Positions 8,805 through 16,628 of a stretch of DNA of 64,000 nt are shown here, in pieces. The translations under genes were made by a program, and so were the position numbers. The DNA lies in contig CAMVFZ010000002.1 of NCBI GenBank assembly GCA_947166905.1, forward strand, positions 1-64,000, given 5' to 3'. Origin of the DNA: an uncultured Prevotellaceae bacterium (lineage in GTDB: Bacteria; Bacteroidota; Bacteroidia; Bacteroidales; UBA932). Under the pieces are notes generated by a model. It did no database searches, was not told the DNA's origin, and saw nothing but the letters and a program-made list of their open reading frames with translations. Positions within the stretch are counted from its first letter, which is position 1, and the number at the start of each line of letters is the position of its first letter.

Positions 8805-10889
8805 TTACAGATAAAGGGTGAGCTTGAGGGTGAGGTTGCGGCCGGGGTTGAAGACGCCGATGCGGCCGGTGCGGGCGTTGGCGTCGGCGTACTTGAGGCG
8901 GCTCAGATGGTTCTGGTAGGCTTTGTCCGTAAGGTTGGATGCAATCAGGTGCAGGCTGGCGACGGTCTTACCGCAAATCACTATGTCAGTGCCGGCAGAG
9001 GCGCCAAGAAGGACGTAGGCCGGAGTGGGCGTCTCGGTGTCGTTCAGGGCGAAGATTCTGTCCTGCTTGAAGTTCCAATCAAGATTCAGCGCTAAGAAGC
9101 TGTTATTGAAGAGCTTACCGTCGTGCGAAAGCTCGTACTTGGCCTCAGAGAAAAGCCTGGGCGCAGGAGTCATCGGCAAGTTGTTACCGGACTTTTCCTT
9201 TGCGTAAACGCAAGAGAAAGCGCTACTAAGGTGCAGACTGTGAATCGGGTGGAAGTCTACGCTTGCTTCAAGGCCCTTCAGGGTTGCGTGGCCAGCAACA
9301 TATGTGTACACGGGAACGCCTTCGTCGGAGAGCTGGCCGTTTCGCGTCAGATAAATGTAATTGTCGATGCGGCTGGCAAAGAGAGCCGTATGTAGGGATA
9401 AGTACTTGGAGCTGAAATCCAGGCCCAGATCGGCCTGAAGGCTCTTTTCAGGGGACAGGCCGTGGTTTCCGACTTCGTAGCGGAAGGTACCCTCGTGCTC
9501 GCCGTCAGAGCCAAGCTCGCTTAGGTTCGGCGCCCTGAAGCCATGGGCCACATTAGCGCGGATGGTAAGGTGTTCGCCCAGAGGCCTTACTGCGCCGATG
9601 CTGCCAGAAAAGCCCTTGAAATCGCGCTTAAAGGCCGTGAAATGGTCTTCAATCGCCTTGCTGCTAAGATGCCTCAAGTCTGCGCGCAGTCCGCCGGAAA
9701 GTATCCATTCGCCGGCTGTCTTAGTGGCCGTCACAAATGCGCCTGCATCCAGAAGATTGTAGTTAGGAATCAGCGCCTCTTCTCCCAGATTCTTGTTATT
9801 CTGATACATTCCGCCGATGCCCGCTGCGATTTTCCATCCGCCTATGTTACCGCTTTGGTACCGGAGGTCGTAATTTACGGTATTTAGCTTCATGTAAAGG
9901 CCGCACTCGTCCGGTGACTCCTCAAACTCCTGTCTGCGGTTCTGCTGCCAGCCGACGATGGCCTTCACCTCACCTTCGCCAATACGTATAGTGTTGTCTG
10001 ATACTACTTTATAATGGTAGATATGCTGGAAGGGGAGATCTGGCTTATGGCCGAAGCAGTCTCCTTCAAGTTCGCCGGTCTGGGCATCCCTTTCGCCCTC
10101 TATGATGCCGGGACGCAGGTGGTACCAGCTGGCTTTCAGTCGGGTGTAACCCCAGCTGCCGTTCTTTCCTACCATGGCGCTGGCTGCCCTTTCCATGAAA
10201 CCGGAGTTGGGAACCTTGCCATCGTATTTGTTGCGGTATGCTCCTGCGTATCGGTCAGAAAAGCGGGCGTTCCATACCCATCCGTTAAGGTTGCCGGAAT
10301 TGGATAGGGAATAGCTGAACAGATTGTTATTGCTTTGATACTCAGAGCTTAAGCTGCTGCTCACTGTGCCAAAGGCTGCCTGCGGCTGCGGGTGAAAGAT
10401 GATTACTCCGGACAGCGCATCTGAGCCGTACATCAAGGATGCCGGGCCCTTGAAGACCTCGGCATAATGGATATCGGCGCCATCAATCTCTACTCCGTGT
10501 TCGTCGCCCCACTGCTGGCCTTCCTGGCGGATGCCGTCGTGGACTACCAGTACTCGGTTATAGCCAAGGCCTCGGATTACGGGTTTGCTGATGCTTGGGC
10601 CGGTTGTAATCTGCTGGATTCCAGGTTCTTGCGCCAGCGCGGCGATTATATTGGTGGCTGCTCTTGAGCGCAGGTCCGTGGGTCTTACTACCGATACAGG
10701 CGACGGCATTTCCTTGACCTTGGTGTCTCCGGCCAGACCGGTAATAACCACTTCACCAAGCTCCAGGTGCTGGTAAAATATATCTGTGCTGTCGTTTTTC
10801 TCTTTATTCTCTTGTGCCGATGCTACTCCGGCGCTGGCTGCCAATGCTATTACAGTCAGCATCGGCAAAATAAATTTTGTCTTGTTCAT
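8805..10889 (-). CDS. TonB-dependent outer-membrane receptor, metal-type (ZnuD-like)
   Basis: A 694-residue receptor with a signal peptide (cleavage near VASAQ), a TonB-box-like segment (GEVVITG), a plug domain at about 45-165 with VIRGLGYNRVLVVHDGIR and a 22-strand-type barrel ending in an aromatic residue region (NLTLKLTLYL). It lacks a CarboxypepD N-terminal domain and has no SusD partner, so it is not a glycan system. The plug and the barrel segment AIVGWQQNRRQEFEESPDE recall the zinc receptor ZnuD. The gene follows a His/Cys-rich exported protein. Zinc or another transition metal is the likely substrate; heme or siderophore cannot be excluded. The start codon lies in one arm of an 11-bp inverted repeat. 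Confidence 0.85.
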   Translation of the reverse strand: MNKTKFILPMLTVIALAASAGVASAQENKEKNDSTDIFYQHLELGEVVITGLAGDTKVKEMPSPVSVVRPTDLRSRAATNIIAALAQEPGIQQITTGPSISKPVIRGLGYNRVLVVHDGIRQEGQQWGDEHGVEIDGADIHYAEVFKGPASLMYGSDALSGVIIFHPQPQAAFGTVSSSLSSEYQSNNNLFSYSLSNSGNLNGWVWNARFSDRYAGAYRNKYDGKVPNSGFMERAASAMVGKNGSWGYTRLKASWYHLRPGIIEGERDAQTGELEGDCFGHKPDLPFQHIYHYKVVSDNTIRIGEGEVKAIVGWQQNRRQEFEESPDECGLYMKLNTVNYDLRYQSGNIGGWKIAAGIGGMYQNNKNLGEEALIPNYNLLDAGAFVTATKTAGEWILSGGLRADLRHLSSKAIEDHFTAFKRDFKGFSGSIGAVRPLGEHLTIRANVAHGFRAPNLSELGSDGEHEGTFRYEVGNHGLSPEKSLQADLGLDFSSKYLSLHTALFASRIDNYIYLTRNGQLSDEGVPVYTYVAGHATLKGLEASVDFHPIHSLHLSSAFSCVYAKEKSGNNLPMTPAPRLFSEAKYELSHDGKLFNNSFLALNLDWNFKQDRIFALNDTETPTPAYVLLGASAGTDIVICGKTVASLHLIASNLTDKAYQNHLSRLKYADANARTGRIGVFNPGRNLTLKLTLYL

Positions 10890-10963
10890 TCTGTTAAATT
10901 GTTGATAATTAGATACAATAATCCCGTTTAAAGACGCTATGGTCTTAAATGCTTAACAGAATG
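10887..10963 (-). promoter_or_regulatory. Inverted repeat sequestering the receptor start codon
   Basis: CATTCTGTTAA at 10887-10897 and TTAACAGAATG at 10953-10963 are perfect 11-bp complements. In the minus-strand mRNA the upstream arm contains the stop codon of the His/Cys-rich gene and the downstream arm ends with the receptor ATG, with a loop of about 55 bases between. This could couple translation of the two genes. Confidence 0.6.
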
Positions 10964-11303
10964 ATGCCGGGGGTGCTCTTTGGGAGGCTGGTTGTTTGTA
11001 TAGATCGGGTACAAACTTATACTGGATGGCTTCTATGAAGCTGCAGTAGTCGGCGGTGCAGTTGTATACCTGTTCTGTTCCGGGCAGATAGTTTGCGCCC
11101 TGGAGGTGGCAGAGGATACAGTCTTGAAGGTGAAGGTCTTCTGTGAGGTGGCCCTGGTGGGGGAGGTCCTGGGCGCAGGCTTGGCACTCAAAGTGGTCTT
11201 GATGCTCGGCTTCGTCGTGATGATGGAACGGGAGCAGCGCTGCCATCGGCATGAATACCGTCAGCAATACTGCAGCCAATATGTTCTTCATCGTCCTTTT
11301 CAT
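10953..11303 (-). CDS. Small His/Cys-rich exported protein, putative metal binder
   Basis: A 116-residue protein from the ATG at 11303; the ORF track began two codons earlier at a TTG. A signal peptide (MKNILAAVLLTVFMPMAALL) is followed by LPFHHHDEAEHQDHFECQAC, then ILCHLQG and a tail ending PPASFC. The cluster of His and Cys suggests metal binding in the periplasm. It heads an operon with the TonB-dependent receptor and has its own promoter. Similar small proteins precede metal receptors in Bacteroidota; I do not recognise a named family with certainty (a DUF2946-like or HYC_CC_PP-like relation is possible). Confidence 0.7.
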   Translation of the reverse strand: MKRTMKNILAAVLLTVFMPMAALLPFHHHDEAEHQDHFECQACAQDLPHQGHLTEDLHLQDCILCHLQGANYLPGTEQVYNCTADYCSFIEAIQYKFVPDLYKQPASQRAPPASFC

Positions 11304-11319
11304 CTTCAAAATTCTGCGG

Positions 11320-11351
11320 CAAAGCTATACAACAAATCCCACTTCTGCAAT
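11320..11351 (-). promoter_or_regulatory. Promoter of the His/Cys protein-TonB receptor operon, with operator-like repeat
   Basis: On the minus strand TAGCTTTG (11327 to 11320) follows ATTG (11351 to 11348) with 20 bases between. AATCCCA (11335-11341) and TGGGATT (11362-11368) form a 7-bp inverted repeat spanning the -33 element, a plausible site for a metal-responsive repressor (inference). Confidence 0.6.
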
Positions 11352-11376
11352 ACCAAATAGTTGGGATTCTGTATAC

Positions 11377-11407
11377 AAAAAAAGGATTGGCGTGAACCAA
11401 TCCTTTT
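11377..11407 (-). terminator. Intrinsic terminator of the tRNA-Lys pair
   Basis: In the minus-strand RNA, AAAAGGATTGG pairs with CCAATCCTTTT around a 6-base loop and runs into a seven-base U tract. It lies directly after the tRNA-Lys(CUU) gene. Confidence 0.8.
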
Positions 11408-11408
11408 G

Positions 11409-11481
11409 TGCTCCCTCAGGGGCTCGAACCCTGGACCCCAACATTAAGAGTGTCGTGCTCTACCAACTGAGCTAAGGAAGC
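11409..11481 (-). tRNA. tRNA-Lys (anticodon CTT)
   Basis: A 73-base cloverleaf. The acceptor GCTTCCT pairs with AGGGAGC, the D arm is GCTC...GAGC and the anticodon stem CGACA/TGTTG closes loop CTCTTAA with anticodon CTT. The T arm contains GGTTCGAGCC. No CCA is encoded. It is the second gene of a two-tRNA transcript reading AAG codons. Confidence 0.93.
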
Positions 11482-11492
11482 AGAATCTCTCG

Positions 11493-11565
11493 TGACCCGT
11501 TCGGGGCTCGAACCCGAGACCCCCACATTAAAAGTGTGATGCTCTACCGACTGAGCTAACGAGTC
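11493..11565 (-). tRNA. tRNA-Lys (anticodon TTT)
   Basis: A 73-base cloverleaf with acceptor GACTCGT/ACGGGTC, anticodon stem TCACA/TGTGG, loop CTTTTAA (anticodon TTT) and T loop TTCGAGC. No CCA is encoded. It is 11 bases upstream of tRNA-Lys(CTT) on the same strand and shares its promoter, so the two isoacceptors form one operon. Confidence 0.93.
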
Positions 11566-11596
11566 TTTCCACTTCCGTTTTTTTCAAACGGGATTG

Positions 11597-11628
11597 CAAA
11601 GGTATATCGTCTTGGTGAAACTTCCAAA
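11597..11628 (-). promoter_or_regulatory. Promoter of the tRNA-Lys pair
   Basis: On the minus strand TTTG (11628 to 11625) and TACCTTTG (11604 to 11597) are separated by 20 bases, a full match to the Bacteroidota housekeeping consensus. It lies about 30 bases upstream of the first tRNA. Confidence 0.7.
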
Positions 11629-11676
11629 TGTTTTGGAAAAAATTTTACAAAAAACTTCAATAAAAATCGTTTCAAG

Positions 11677-12723
11677 CTAGAATTTGCTCATATCCTTGAT
11701 AGCCTGATCCTGGGAAAGCTGGCAGATAAGCAGCTTGCCGTCTTTAAGGGCGACGATGCTGTCCCGCAGCCCCTGAAGAACTATCTGTCCGCCGGCAGGC
11801 ACATGAACCACGCAATTATGGCAATCAAATAGGCGTGCGTCGCCAACCACGCAGTTACCATCGGCATCGGGAACAATGTGCTCCTTAACGGCAACCCAGG
11901 TACCCAGGTCACTCCACTGCGGCTCGCAGGCGATAACGTAGATGTCCGGAGACTTCTCCATTACTGCGTAGTCGATGGAAATCTTCTCGCACTCGCAGAA
12001 GTGGGCGCGAAGGGCCTCGTCCTCCTTATCGGTGAACAAATAAGGCTCAATCTTGTCCATAACGCCGGTAATCTGCGGGGCGTACTTTTGGAGCTGGGCG
12101 TTGATAGTGGCAACATTCCACACAAAAATGCCCGCATTCCAGAAGAAATTGCCCGCTGCCAGATACTTCTTGGCGGTCTCCAGATCCGGTTTCTCGCGGA
12201 ACTCAGACACCTTGACAACAGTCTCCTGCTCCAAAGACTCGGCACAAATATAACCATATCCGGTTTCCGGCCTTGTCGGCTTAATGCCGATGGTGACAAT
12301 CTTGCTGCTGCCGTCCACGGCCTCAAGGGCCTTGGCAATTACGGAGGTAAACAGCTTTGTATCAACCACTAAGGCATCGGACGGAGTAACAACCACATTG
12401 GCATTCGGGGCCACCTTGGCAACCTTGCGGCAAGCGTAAGCGATGCAAGGGGCTGTGTTGCGGCCCTCCGGCTCTGCAAGAATATGGCTTTCAGGTATTT
12501 GCGGCAATTGCTCGCGAACCTGGGCAACATAGCGCGCACCTGTGACGACCCAAAAATTCTCCATCGGCGCAACAGGCAAAAACCTGTCTACCGTCATCTG
12601 GATGAGGGACCGGCCGCTACCGGTGATGTCGATGAACTGCTTGGGGCAATCCGGGGTGCTGACGGGCCATAGCCTGCTGCCGATGCCGCCTGCCATTATA
12701 ACAACGTGGTTATTGTTGGTCAT
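11677..12723 (-). CDS. manC: Mannose-1-phosphate guanylyltransferase
   Basis: A 348-residue single-domain GDP-mannose pyrophosphorylase: mannose-1-phosphate plus GTP gives GDP-mannose, the cytoplasmic donor for surface glycans and a precursor of GDP-fucose. The nucleotide-binding signature MAGGIGSRLWPVSTPDCPKQ is at residues 10-29, followed by EPEGRNTAPCIA and FREKPDLETAKKYL (the FxEKPxxxxA motif), with NAGIFVW downstream. It lacks the C-terminal cupin isomerase domain of bifunctional ManC. It starts 22 bases after folE on the same strand, probably cotranscribed. No mannose-specific neighbours are present, so it likely serves a dispersed pathway. Confidence 0.93.
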   Translation of the reverse strand: MTNNNHVVIMAGGIGSRLWPVSTPDCPKQFIDITGSGRSLIQMTVDRFLPVAPMENFWVVTGARYVAQVREQLPQIPESHILAEPEGRNTAPCIAYACRKVAKVAPNANVVVTPSDALVVDTKLFTSVIAKALEAVDGSSKIVTIGIKPTRPETGYGYICAESLEQETVVKVSEFREKPDLETAKKYLAAGNFFWNAGIFVWNVATINAQLQKYAPQITGVMDKIEPYLFTDKEDEALRAHFCECEKISIDYAVMEKSPDIYVIACEPQWSDLGTWVAVKEHIVPDADGNCVVGDARLFDCHNCVVHVPAGGQIVLQGLRDSIVALKDGKLLICQLSQDQAIKDMSKF

Positions 12724-12745
12724 AGTTTATATTATTGAAACTGAA

Positions 12746-13336
12746 TTACTTGCCGATGAGCTTAAGGAATTCGCTCCTGGTTCGCAGGGACTGCATGAAG
12801 GCTCCGGAGAAGGCCGATGTGGTTGTGGTTGCGTTGGTCTTTTCTACTCCACGGACCATCATACAGGTGTGCATCGCCTCGATGACTACTGCTACGCCCA
12901 GGGGATGAAGGGCTTTTTGGATGGCATCGCGAATCTCTATGGTAAGTCTTTCCTGCACCTGAAGCCTTCTGGCGTAGGTTTCAACTACGCGTGCAATCTT
13001 GCTAAGGCCGGTGATTTTACCATTGGGAATGTATGCGATATGTGCCTTTCCGATAAAGGGGAGCATGTGGTGCTCGCACATAGAGAAAAGCTCTATGTCC
13101 TTTACCAGAACCATCTGCTGATATTCTTCGTCAAAAAGTGCTGACTGTATAATCTGGATTCCGTTCTGTGAATAGCCCTTGGTAAGGAACTGGAGGGATT
13201 TTGCCACGCGCTCAGGGGTCTTCAGAAGGCCCTCGCGCTGGGGATCTTCTCCCAGCAGTGCCAATATTTCTTTAACGTGTCCGGCAATCTCTGCGGTCAC
13301 TTTTTCGTCGTATAAATCTTCTCTTGAATAAGCCAT
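12746..13336 (-). CDS. folE: GTP cyclohydrolase I
   Basis: A 196-residue FolE that makes 7,8-dihydroneopterin triphosphate from GTP, the first step of folate (and queuosine/preQ0) synthesis. [31 protein letters not shown] (zinc Cys plus His) and [12 protein letters not shown] (second zinc Cys) are intact, and the C-terminal RSEFLKLI is typical. I place the start at the ATG 13336; the track used a TTG two codons upstream. It is first in a folE-manC unit and diverges from the DUF2795 gene over a symmetrical promoter region. Confidence 0.95.
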   Translation of the reverse strand: MAYSREDLYDEKVTAEIAGHVKEILALLGEDPQREGLLKTPERVAKSLQFLTKGYSQNGIQIIQSALFDEEYQQMVLVKDIELFSMCEHHMLPFIGKAHIAYIPNGKITGLSKIARVVETYARRLQVQERLTIEIRDAIQKALHPLGVAVVIEAMHTCMMVRGVEKTNATTTTSAFSGAFMQSLRTRSEFLKLIGK

Positions 13337-13360
13337 CTTCAATATTGAAAATAATCCGCT

Positions 13361-13400
13361 GCAAATATAGGTATTTTTTAGATTTTTTGTCTATATTTGC
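13361..13400. promoter_or_regulatory. Divergent promoters arranged as a palindrome
   Basis: GCAAATATAG (13361-13370) and CTATATTTGC (13391-13400) are perfect 10-bp inverted repeats. Each contains one TATATTTG -7 box, the minus-strand copy facing folE and the plus-strand copy facing the DUF2795 gene. The -33 elements are poor on both strands. The GC-rich leader GGGGGCCGAAAACGGCCC follows on the plus side and could form a small hairpin. Confidence 0.55.
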
Positions 13401-13470
13401 CGCCTATAAGGGGGCCGAAAACGGCCCTGGAGCGTAATTAATTGAATAATAATTAATTAAATCGAATCAT

Positions 13471-13692
13471 ATGTATTGGACACTAGAACTTGCAAGCAGC
13501 CTGGACGACGCACCGTGGCCTGCAACCAAAGAAGAACTGATTGATTATGCAAATCGTTCCGGCGCTCCGGAAGAGGTTATTGAGAACCTGCAGGAGCTGG
13601 AAGAGGAGAATGAGGTCTACGAATCCATAGAGGATATCTGGCCCGATTATCCCACAAAAGAAGACTTCTTCTGGAACGAGGAGGAATATTAA
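13471..13692 (+). CDS. DUF2795 small acidic protein
   Basis: A 73-residue acidic protein with the family pattern MYWTLELAS...DAPWPATKEELIDYA near the N terminus, an Asn/Glu-rich helix and the C-terminal DIWPDYPTKEDFFWNEEEY. The family is widespread and highly conserved in Bacteroidota; its function is not known. It is a single-gene transcript ending in a strong terminator shared with the convergent HMA gene. The leader of about 70 bases is AT-rich just before the ATG. Confidence 0.85.
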   Translation: MYWTLELASSLDDAPWPATKEELIDYANRSGAPEEVIENLQELEEENEVYESIEDIWPDYPTKEDFFWNEEEY

Positions 13693-13727
13693 AAAGAATC
13701 CCGCGAGGCAATCGCGGGATTCTTTTT
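13691..13727. terminator. Bidirectional intrinsic terminator
   Basis: Arms of 16 bp (A5-GAATCCCGCGA and its complement) around loop GGCAA, with A5 on the left and T5 on the right, so it works on both strands. It ends the DUF2795 gene (+) and overlaps the stop codon of the HMA gene (-). Confidence 0.88.
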
Positions 13728-14016
13728 ATTCGAACTTGATGACCTTGGCGGTGTAGCCTAGTTTGCGAATGGCCTTGGCAAGGGTAAGGGTGTCGGTTTT
13801 GGCCTCATCGAAGACAATCTTGACCGTTTTCTCCGGAAGGTTTACTACAACATCCTTTACGCCTTTTTCGAAGGCAATGTTATCCAAAATCTTGGTCTTG
13901 CAGCTTTTGCATTCAATTGATGCCCTGTATAAAACAGTACGTTTTACCTTTGGCTTTGAAGCCTCAGCAACAAACATTATGGACAGGGCGGCGAGAACGA
14001 TAACAATCTTTTTCAT
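13726..14016 (-). CDS. Exported heavy-metal-associated (HMA) domain protein
   Basis: A 96-residue protein with a short signal peptide (MKKIVIVLAALSIMFVAEAS) followed by one ferredoxin-like HMA domain. The metal site is ECKSCKTKI, a CxxC in place of the more usual GMTCxxC. It would bind copper(I) or a similar soft metal in the periplasm. It lies 9 bases after the second TonB-dependent receptor as the third gene of that operon, so it probably receives metal imported by the receptor or buffers it. The HMA call is secure; the metal is inferred. Confidence 0.85.
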   Translation of the reverse strand: MKKIVIVLAALSIMFVAEASKPKVKRTVLYRASIECKSCKTKILDNIAFEKGVKDVVVNLPEKTVKIVFDEAKTDTLTLAKAIRKLGYTAKVIKFE

Positions 14017-14025
14017 ATCTTCTTT

Positions 14026-16086
14026 TTATTCTGTTTTCCAAATTGTAATGCGGATGCCGGCGTAAAACCTTGCTCCCATAAGCGGGCCCCAGACGCAACC
14101 GGCGTCAAAATCCCTTGAAAAAGGATCATCTGCATTAATTATAGGGTAAGGCTGGCGGTAATTTGTAAGGTTTTCGGCTCCTATATATACATCTACACCC
14201 TTAAATCGCTTAGTTACCTGGGCATAAAGCAATGGATAAACAGGAGTGTTGCCATTGGTATAATGTCCTTTATATCCTTTCATGAAGTCCCATACTTTGC
14301 ACGGGCCGTTGACTGATGCTGTAAAGTCAAAGATCCATTTCTTAAGGTGCGTAGCATACTGAAGGTTTAGGACCCCCTTGTATCGGCTAGTCATGGGTTT
14401 AACGTCCGATGCTACATTGGCGATACGCGTCTGACGGGCGTTGGTATAGCGTCCCGTAAGGGTAAGCGTAAGCCCGTCCAAGGGCTCGGCGTTGAAATCG
14501 ACCTGGAAATTATCGGTGAATGAATGTGCCCCGGCCATTGAACTGAGGGGTGCAAATTCAATCATTGAGCCGCCATCGGGGCCGATAACATCATAATCCA
14601 CAACCATCTGCTCACGGAACTGCGTGCGGAAGTAATCAAAGCTAAAGTAGGTTGTAGAAGATCCGCCGATATACAAAGTGGCGTTGCCTCCGAAGGTCCA
14701 CGAATCTTCAAGGATATGGTTCATAACATCTCCGAACAGGGGCTTTCCGGATGCCAGGACACCGAAATTGTCTGCAATGGGAAGGCTCCGGCGCAGTCCG
14801 CGGCCGCCGTTGGCGCGGAGCACCAGGCTTTCTGACGGCGCCCATTTAAGCGTAAGACGCGGGGAAAAACGCAGCCCGACACCGCCATTGAACCAGTCAG
14901 TCCTTAAACCAAGTATGGCGCTGAATGTCTTCTGGTCGGCAGAGTGGAATGTGTATTCGGCAAATGCACCGGCATCGCCAAACCTGTTGGATATTTTTGA
15001 TCTTAAGCCGATGTCTTCTTTGTAGAAATCGGCCAGACCGCTAAGGCCCAGGGTATAATGGTGCTGAGTGGCATTCTGGTTCTGGTACAGGAGGTTCACG
15101 AACACGGAATGCTGCGAAGCGTCGTAGATGCGGGTGGTGAAGTCGCCGTCAAGCCGATGGTAATTATAATCGGCCACTACAGCGATGTTGGAGGTGTTGG
15201 CTTCGTTCAGGGGAAAGCCGGCTTTAATATAGCCGCCGGCATCGCTATTGCGTATCTTAGACTTCCAGTTGCCAGCGTCTTTCATCTGGCCACCGCGGCG
15301 GCTGTCTATTACCAGATGCCCGCCGAAGCGAAGCTGCATACCCGAAGGGTCGAAGTACAGCCAGCGGTTGGCCAGGTTAACCTGGAATTGGCGCGGGTCG
15401 TCCATAAAACCGTCGTCATTGTGATCCATGGTCATAAAGTTGCCATCGGCATGGCCAAGGAAAACGGTGCTCCATTTGCCCTCATCGTCAAGCTGGAGCG
15501 AGCTGGCTAAGTTAAAATCGGTTTTGCTGTCATTCATCACCGAGGCATGGATGAAGAGCGGTTTTTCGTCGGTCGGTTTGCGGTGTTCAAGGTTTATCTG
15601 CCCCGTCATCGATTCCATTCCGTTGATGACAGATGTGACGCCTTTGGCTATCTGGATGCTTTCCAGCCATTGTCCGGGGACATAGTTAAGGCCGAAGGGA
15701 GCGGCCAGGCCGCGCATCACAGGCCGGTTTTCGTCAAGCATCTGCGTGTAGATGCCGTTCTGGCCAAGGAGGCGGATCTGGCGGGCGCCCGTGACAGCAT
15801 CGGAATAGCCTACGGTCACACTGGCGGAGTTCTCGAAACTTTCGGCAAGGTTGCAGCAGGCCATTTTGCACAGGCCTGCCGCTGTGATTACTTCTGTGCG
15901 GATTTCCTTTCCCTTCGGGAGGTAATTGCCGTTAATTGAAGTAGATACTACAGATTGGGTAAGGGTGTCACGACGCTCTCCGTAGATGCCGGTAGTATCC
16001 GGAGGGGTTACTATCTGCGCCTGCACATTGAGTATAGAAATGACGCTTAGCGTCAAAATGCTTATTAAATATTGATTTCTTTTCAT
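14026..16086 (-). CDS. TonB-dependent receptor of a putative copper locus
   Basis: A 686-residue receptor from the ATG at 16086, which gives a clean signal peptide (MKRNQYLISILTLSVISILN, then VQAQ); the ORF track extends 11 codons further with a non-signal sequence. The plug spans about 45-165 with ARQIRLLGQNGIYTQMLDEN and VTSVINGMESMTGQINLEHR. The barrel ends with ARFYAGIRITIWKTE. An unusual MACC (Lys-Met-Ala-Cys-Cys) lies early in the plug. Receptors of this type are commonly encoded with HMA proteins in Bacteroidota, as here. Copper or another soft metal is the likely cargo (inference). Confidence 0.85.
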   Translation of the reverse strand: MKRNQYLISILTLSVISILNVQAQIVTPPDTTGIYGERRDTLTQSVVSTSINGNYLPKGKEIRTEVITAAGLCKMACCNLAESFENSASVTVGYSDAVTGARQIRLLGQNGIYTQMLDENRPVMRGLAAPFGLNYVPGQWLESIQIAKGVTSVINGMESMTGQINLEHRKPTDEKPLFIHASVMNDSKTDFNLASSLQLDDEGKWSTVFLGHADGNFMTMDHNDDGFMDDPRQFQVNLANRWLYFDPSGMQLRFGGHLVIDSRRGGQMKDAGNWKSKIRNSDAGGYIKAGFPLNEANTSNIAVVADYNYHRLDGDFTTRIYDASQHSVFVNLLYQNQNATQHHYTLGLSGLADFYKEDIGLRSKISNRFGDAGAFAEYTFHSADQKTFSAILGLRTDWFNGGVGLRFSPRLTLKWAPSESLVLRANGGRGLRRSLPIADNFGVLASGKPLFGDVMNHILEDSWTFGGNATLYIGGSSTTYFSFDYFRTQFREQMVVDYDVIGPDGGSMIEFAPLSSMAGAHSFTDNFQVDFNAEPLDGLTLTLTGRYTNARQTRIANVASDVKPMTSRYKGVLNLQYATHLKKWIFDFTASVNGPCKVWDFMKGYKGHYTNGNTPVYPLLYAQVTKRFKGVDVYIGAENLTNYRQPYPIINADDPFSRDFDAGCVWGPLMGARFYAGIRITIWKTE

Positions 16087-16123
16087 AAATGCGTGTTTTG
16101 GGTTATACAATGATGCCATAGCA

Positions 16124-16137
16124 GTCCTTTAAAGGAC
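16124..16137. repeat. Perfect 14-bp palindrome between the small protein and the receptor genes
   Basis: GTCCTTTAAAGGAC lies in the 60-base gap between the small exported protein and the receptor start. It could be a protein-binding site or a small hairpin controlling relative expression; nothing else supports either. Confidence 0.4.
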
Positions 16138-16146
16138 CGCCAGGAA

Positions 16147-16572
16147 TCAAACCCTAAGCACGCAAAGCTTTGAAAGAAAAGCCGATGGCGGGGGATTGGC
16201 GCTGAAGACCGGATGAGCCTCACCGCAGGCCGGAACGGCTGCCTGGAAGACAGGCATCAGGCAGAAGAGCGTTGTGGCCGGAATGACATGCTGCGTTTCG
16301 CTGATCTCGCTTGGTGCCGTAATGGCGCGGAAGTCATCCGAGCAGCAGGATTCGTCTTCAAGGCAGGCTTCTTCCGACTCTGAATCGTGACAATGGGAGC
16401 CGGGGTGAATACTCTCGCATTCATGCGAGGCGATACCGGAAACGACATAGACATTTCCGTGCTCGTTGTCACGGTGGATATCAAGGCCGACGATAGAGAA
16501 CAGATACCATACTGCCAGCAGAACTGCGGGCAGGGCCTGAGATAATGTCCATCTATGTTTATTCGTATGCAC
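16147..16572 (-). CDS. Small His/Cys-rich exported protein (HYC_CC_PP-like)
   Basis: About 141 residues. No in-frame ATG exists near the N terminus; GTG at 16572 or TTG at 16581 must serve, and I use GTG. A hydrophobic segment (ALPAVLLAVWYLFSIVGL) acts as signal or anchor. SHECESIHPGSHCHDSESEE and DESCCSDDF are followed by a C-terminal NPPPSAF...LCVLRV. The order HxC, CC, PP matches my recollection of the HYC_CC_PP family of Bacteroidota metal-linked proteins. It is first in the operon with the TonB receptor and HMA protein, mirroring the other metal locus. The family name is tentative. Confidence 0.6.
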   Translation of the reverse strand: MHTNKHRWTLSQALPAVLLAVWYLFSIVGLDIHRDNEHGNVYVVSGIASHECESIHPGSHCHDSESEEACLEDESCCSDDFRAITAPSEISETQHVIPATTLFCLMPVFQAAVPACGEAHPVFSANPPPSAFLSKLCVLRV

Positions 16573-16597
16573 CAGGCGCAAATTTAATAAAAAATGT

Positions 16598-16605
16598 TAA
16601 CTTTG
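16598..16605 (+). promoter_or_regulatory. Likely -7 box for the SGNH hydrolase gene
   Basis: TAACTTTG matches TAnnTTTG 24 bases before the ATG at 16629; no good -33 element is seen. On the opposite strand TAAATTTG (16586 to 16579) is a candidate -7 box for the metal operon, overlapping its TTG codon. Confidence 0.45.
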
Positions 16606-16628
16606 AATAATAAAAAGAACTGATAGAA

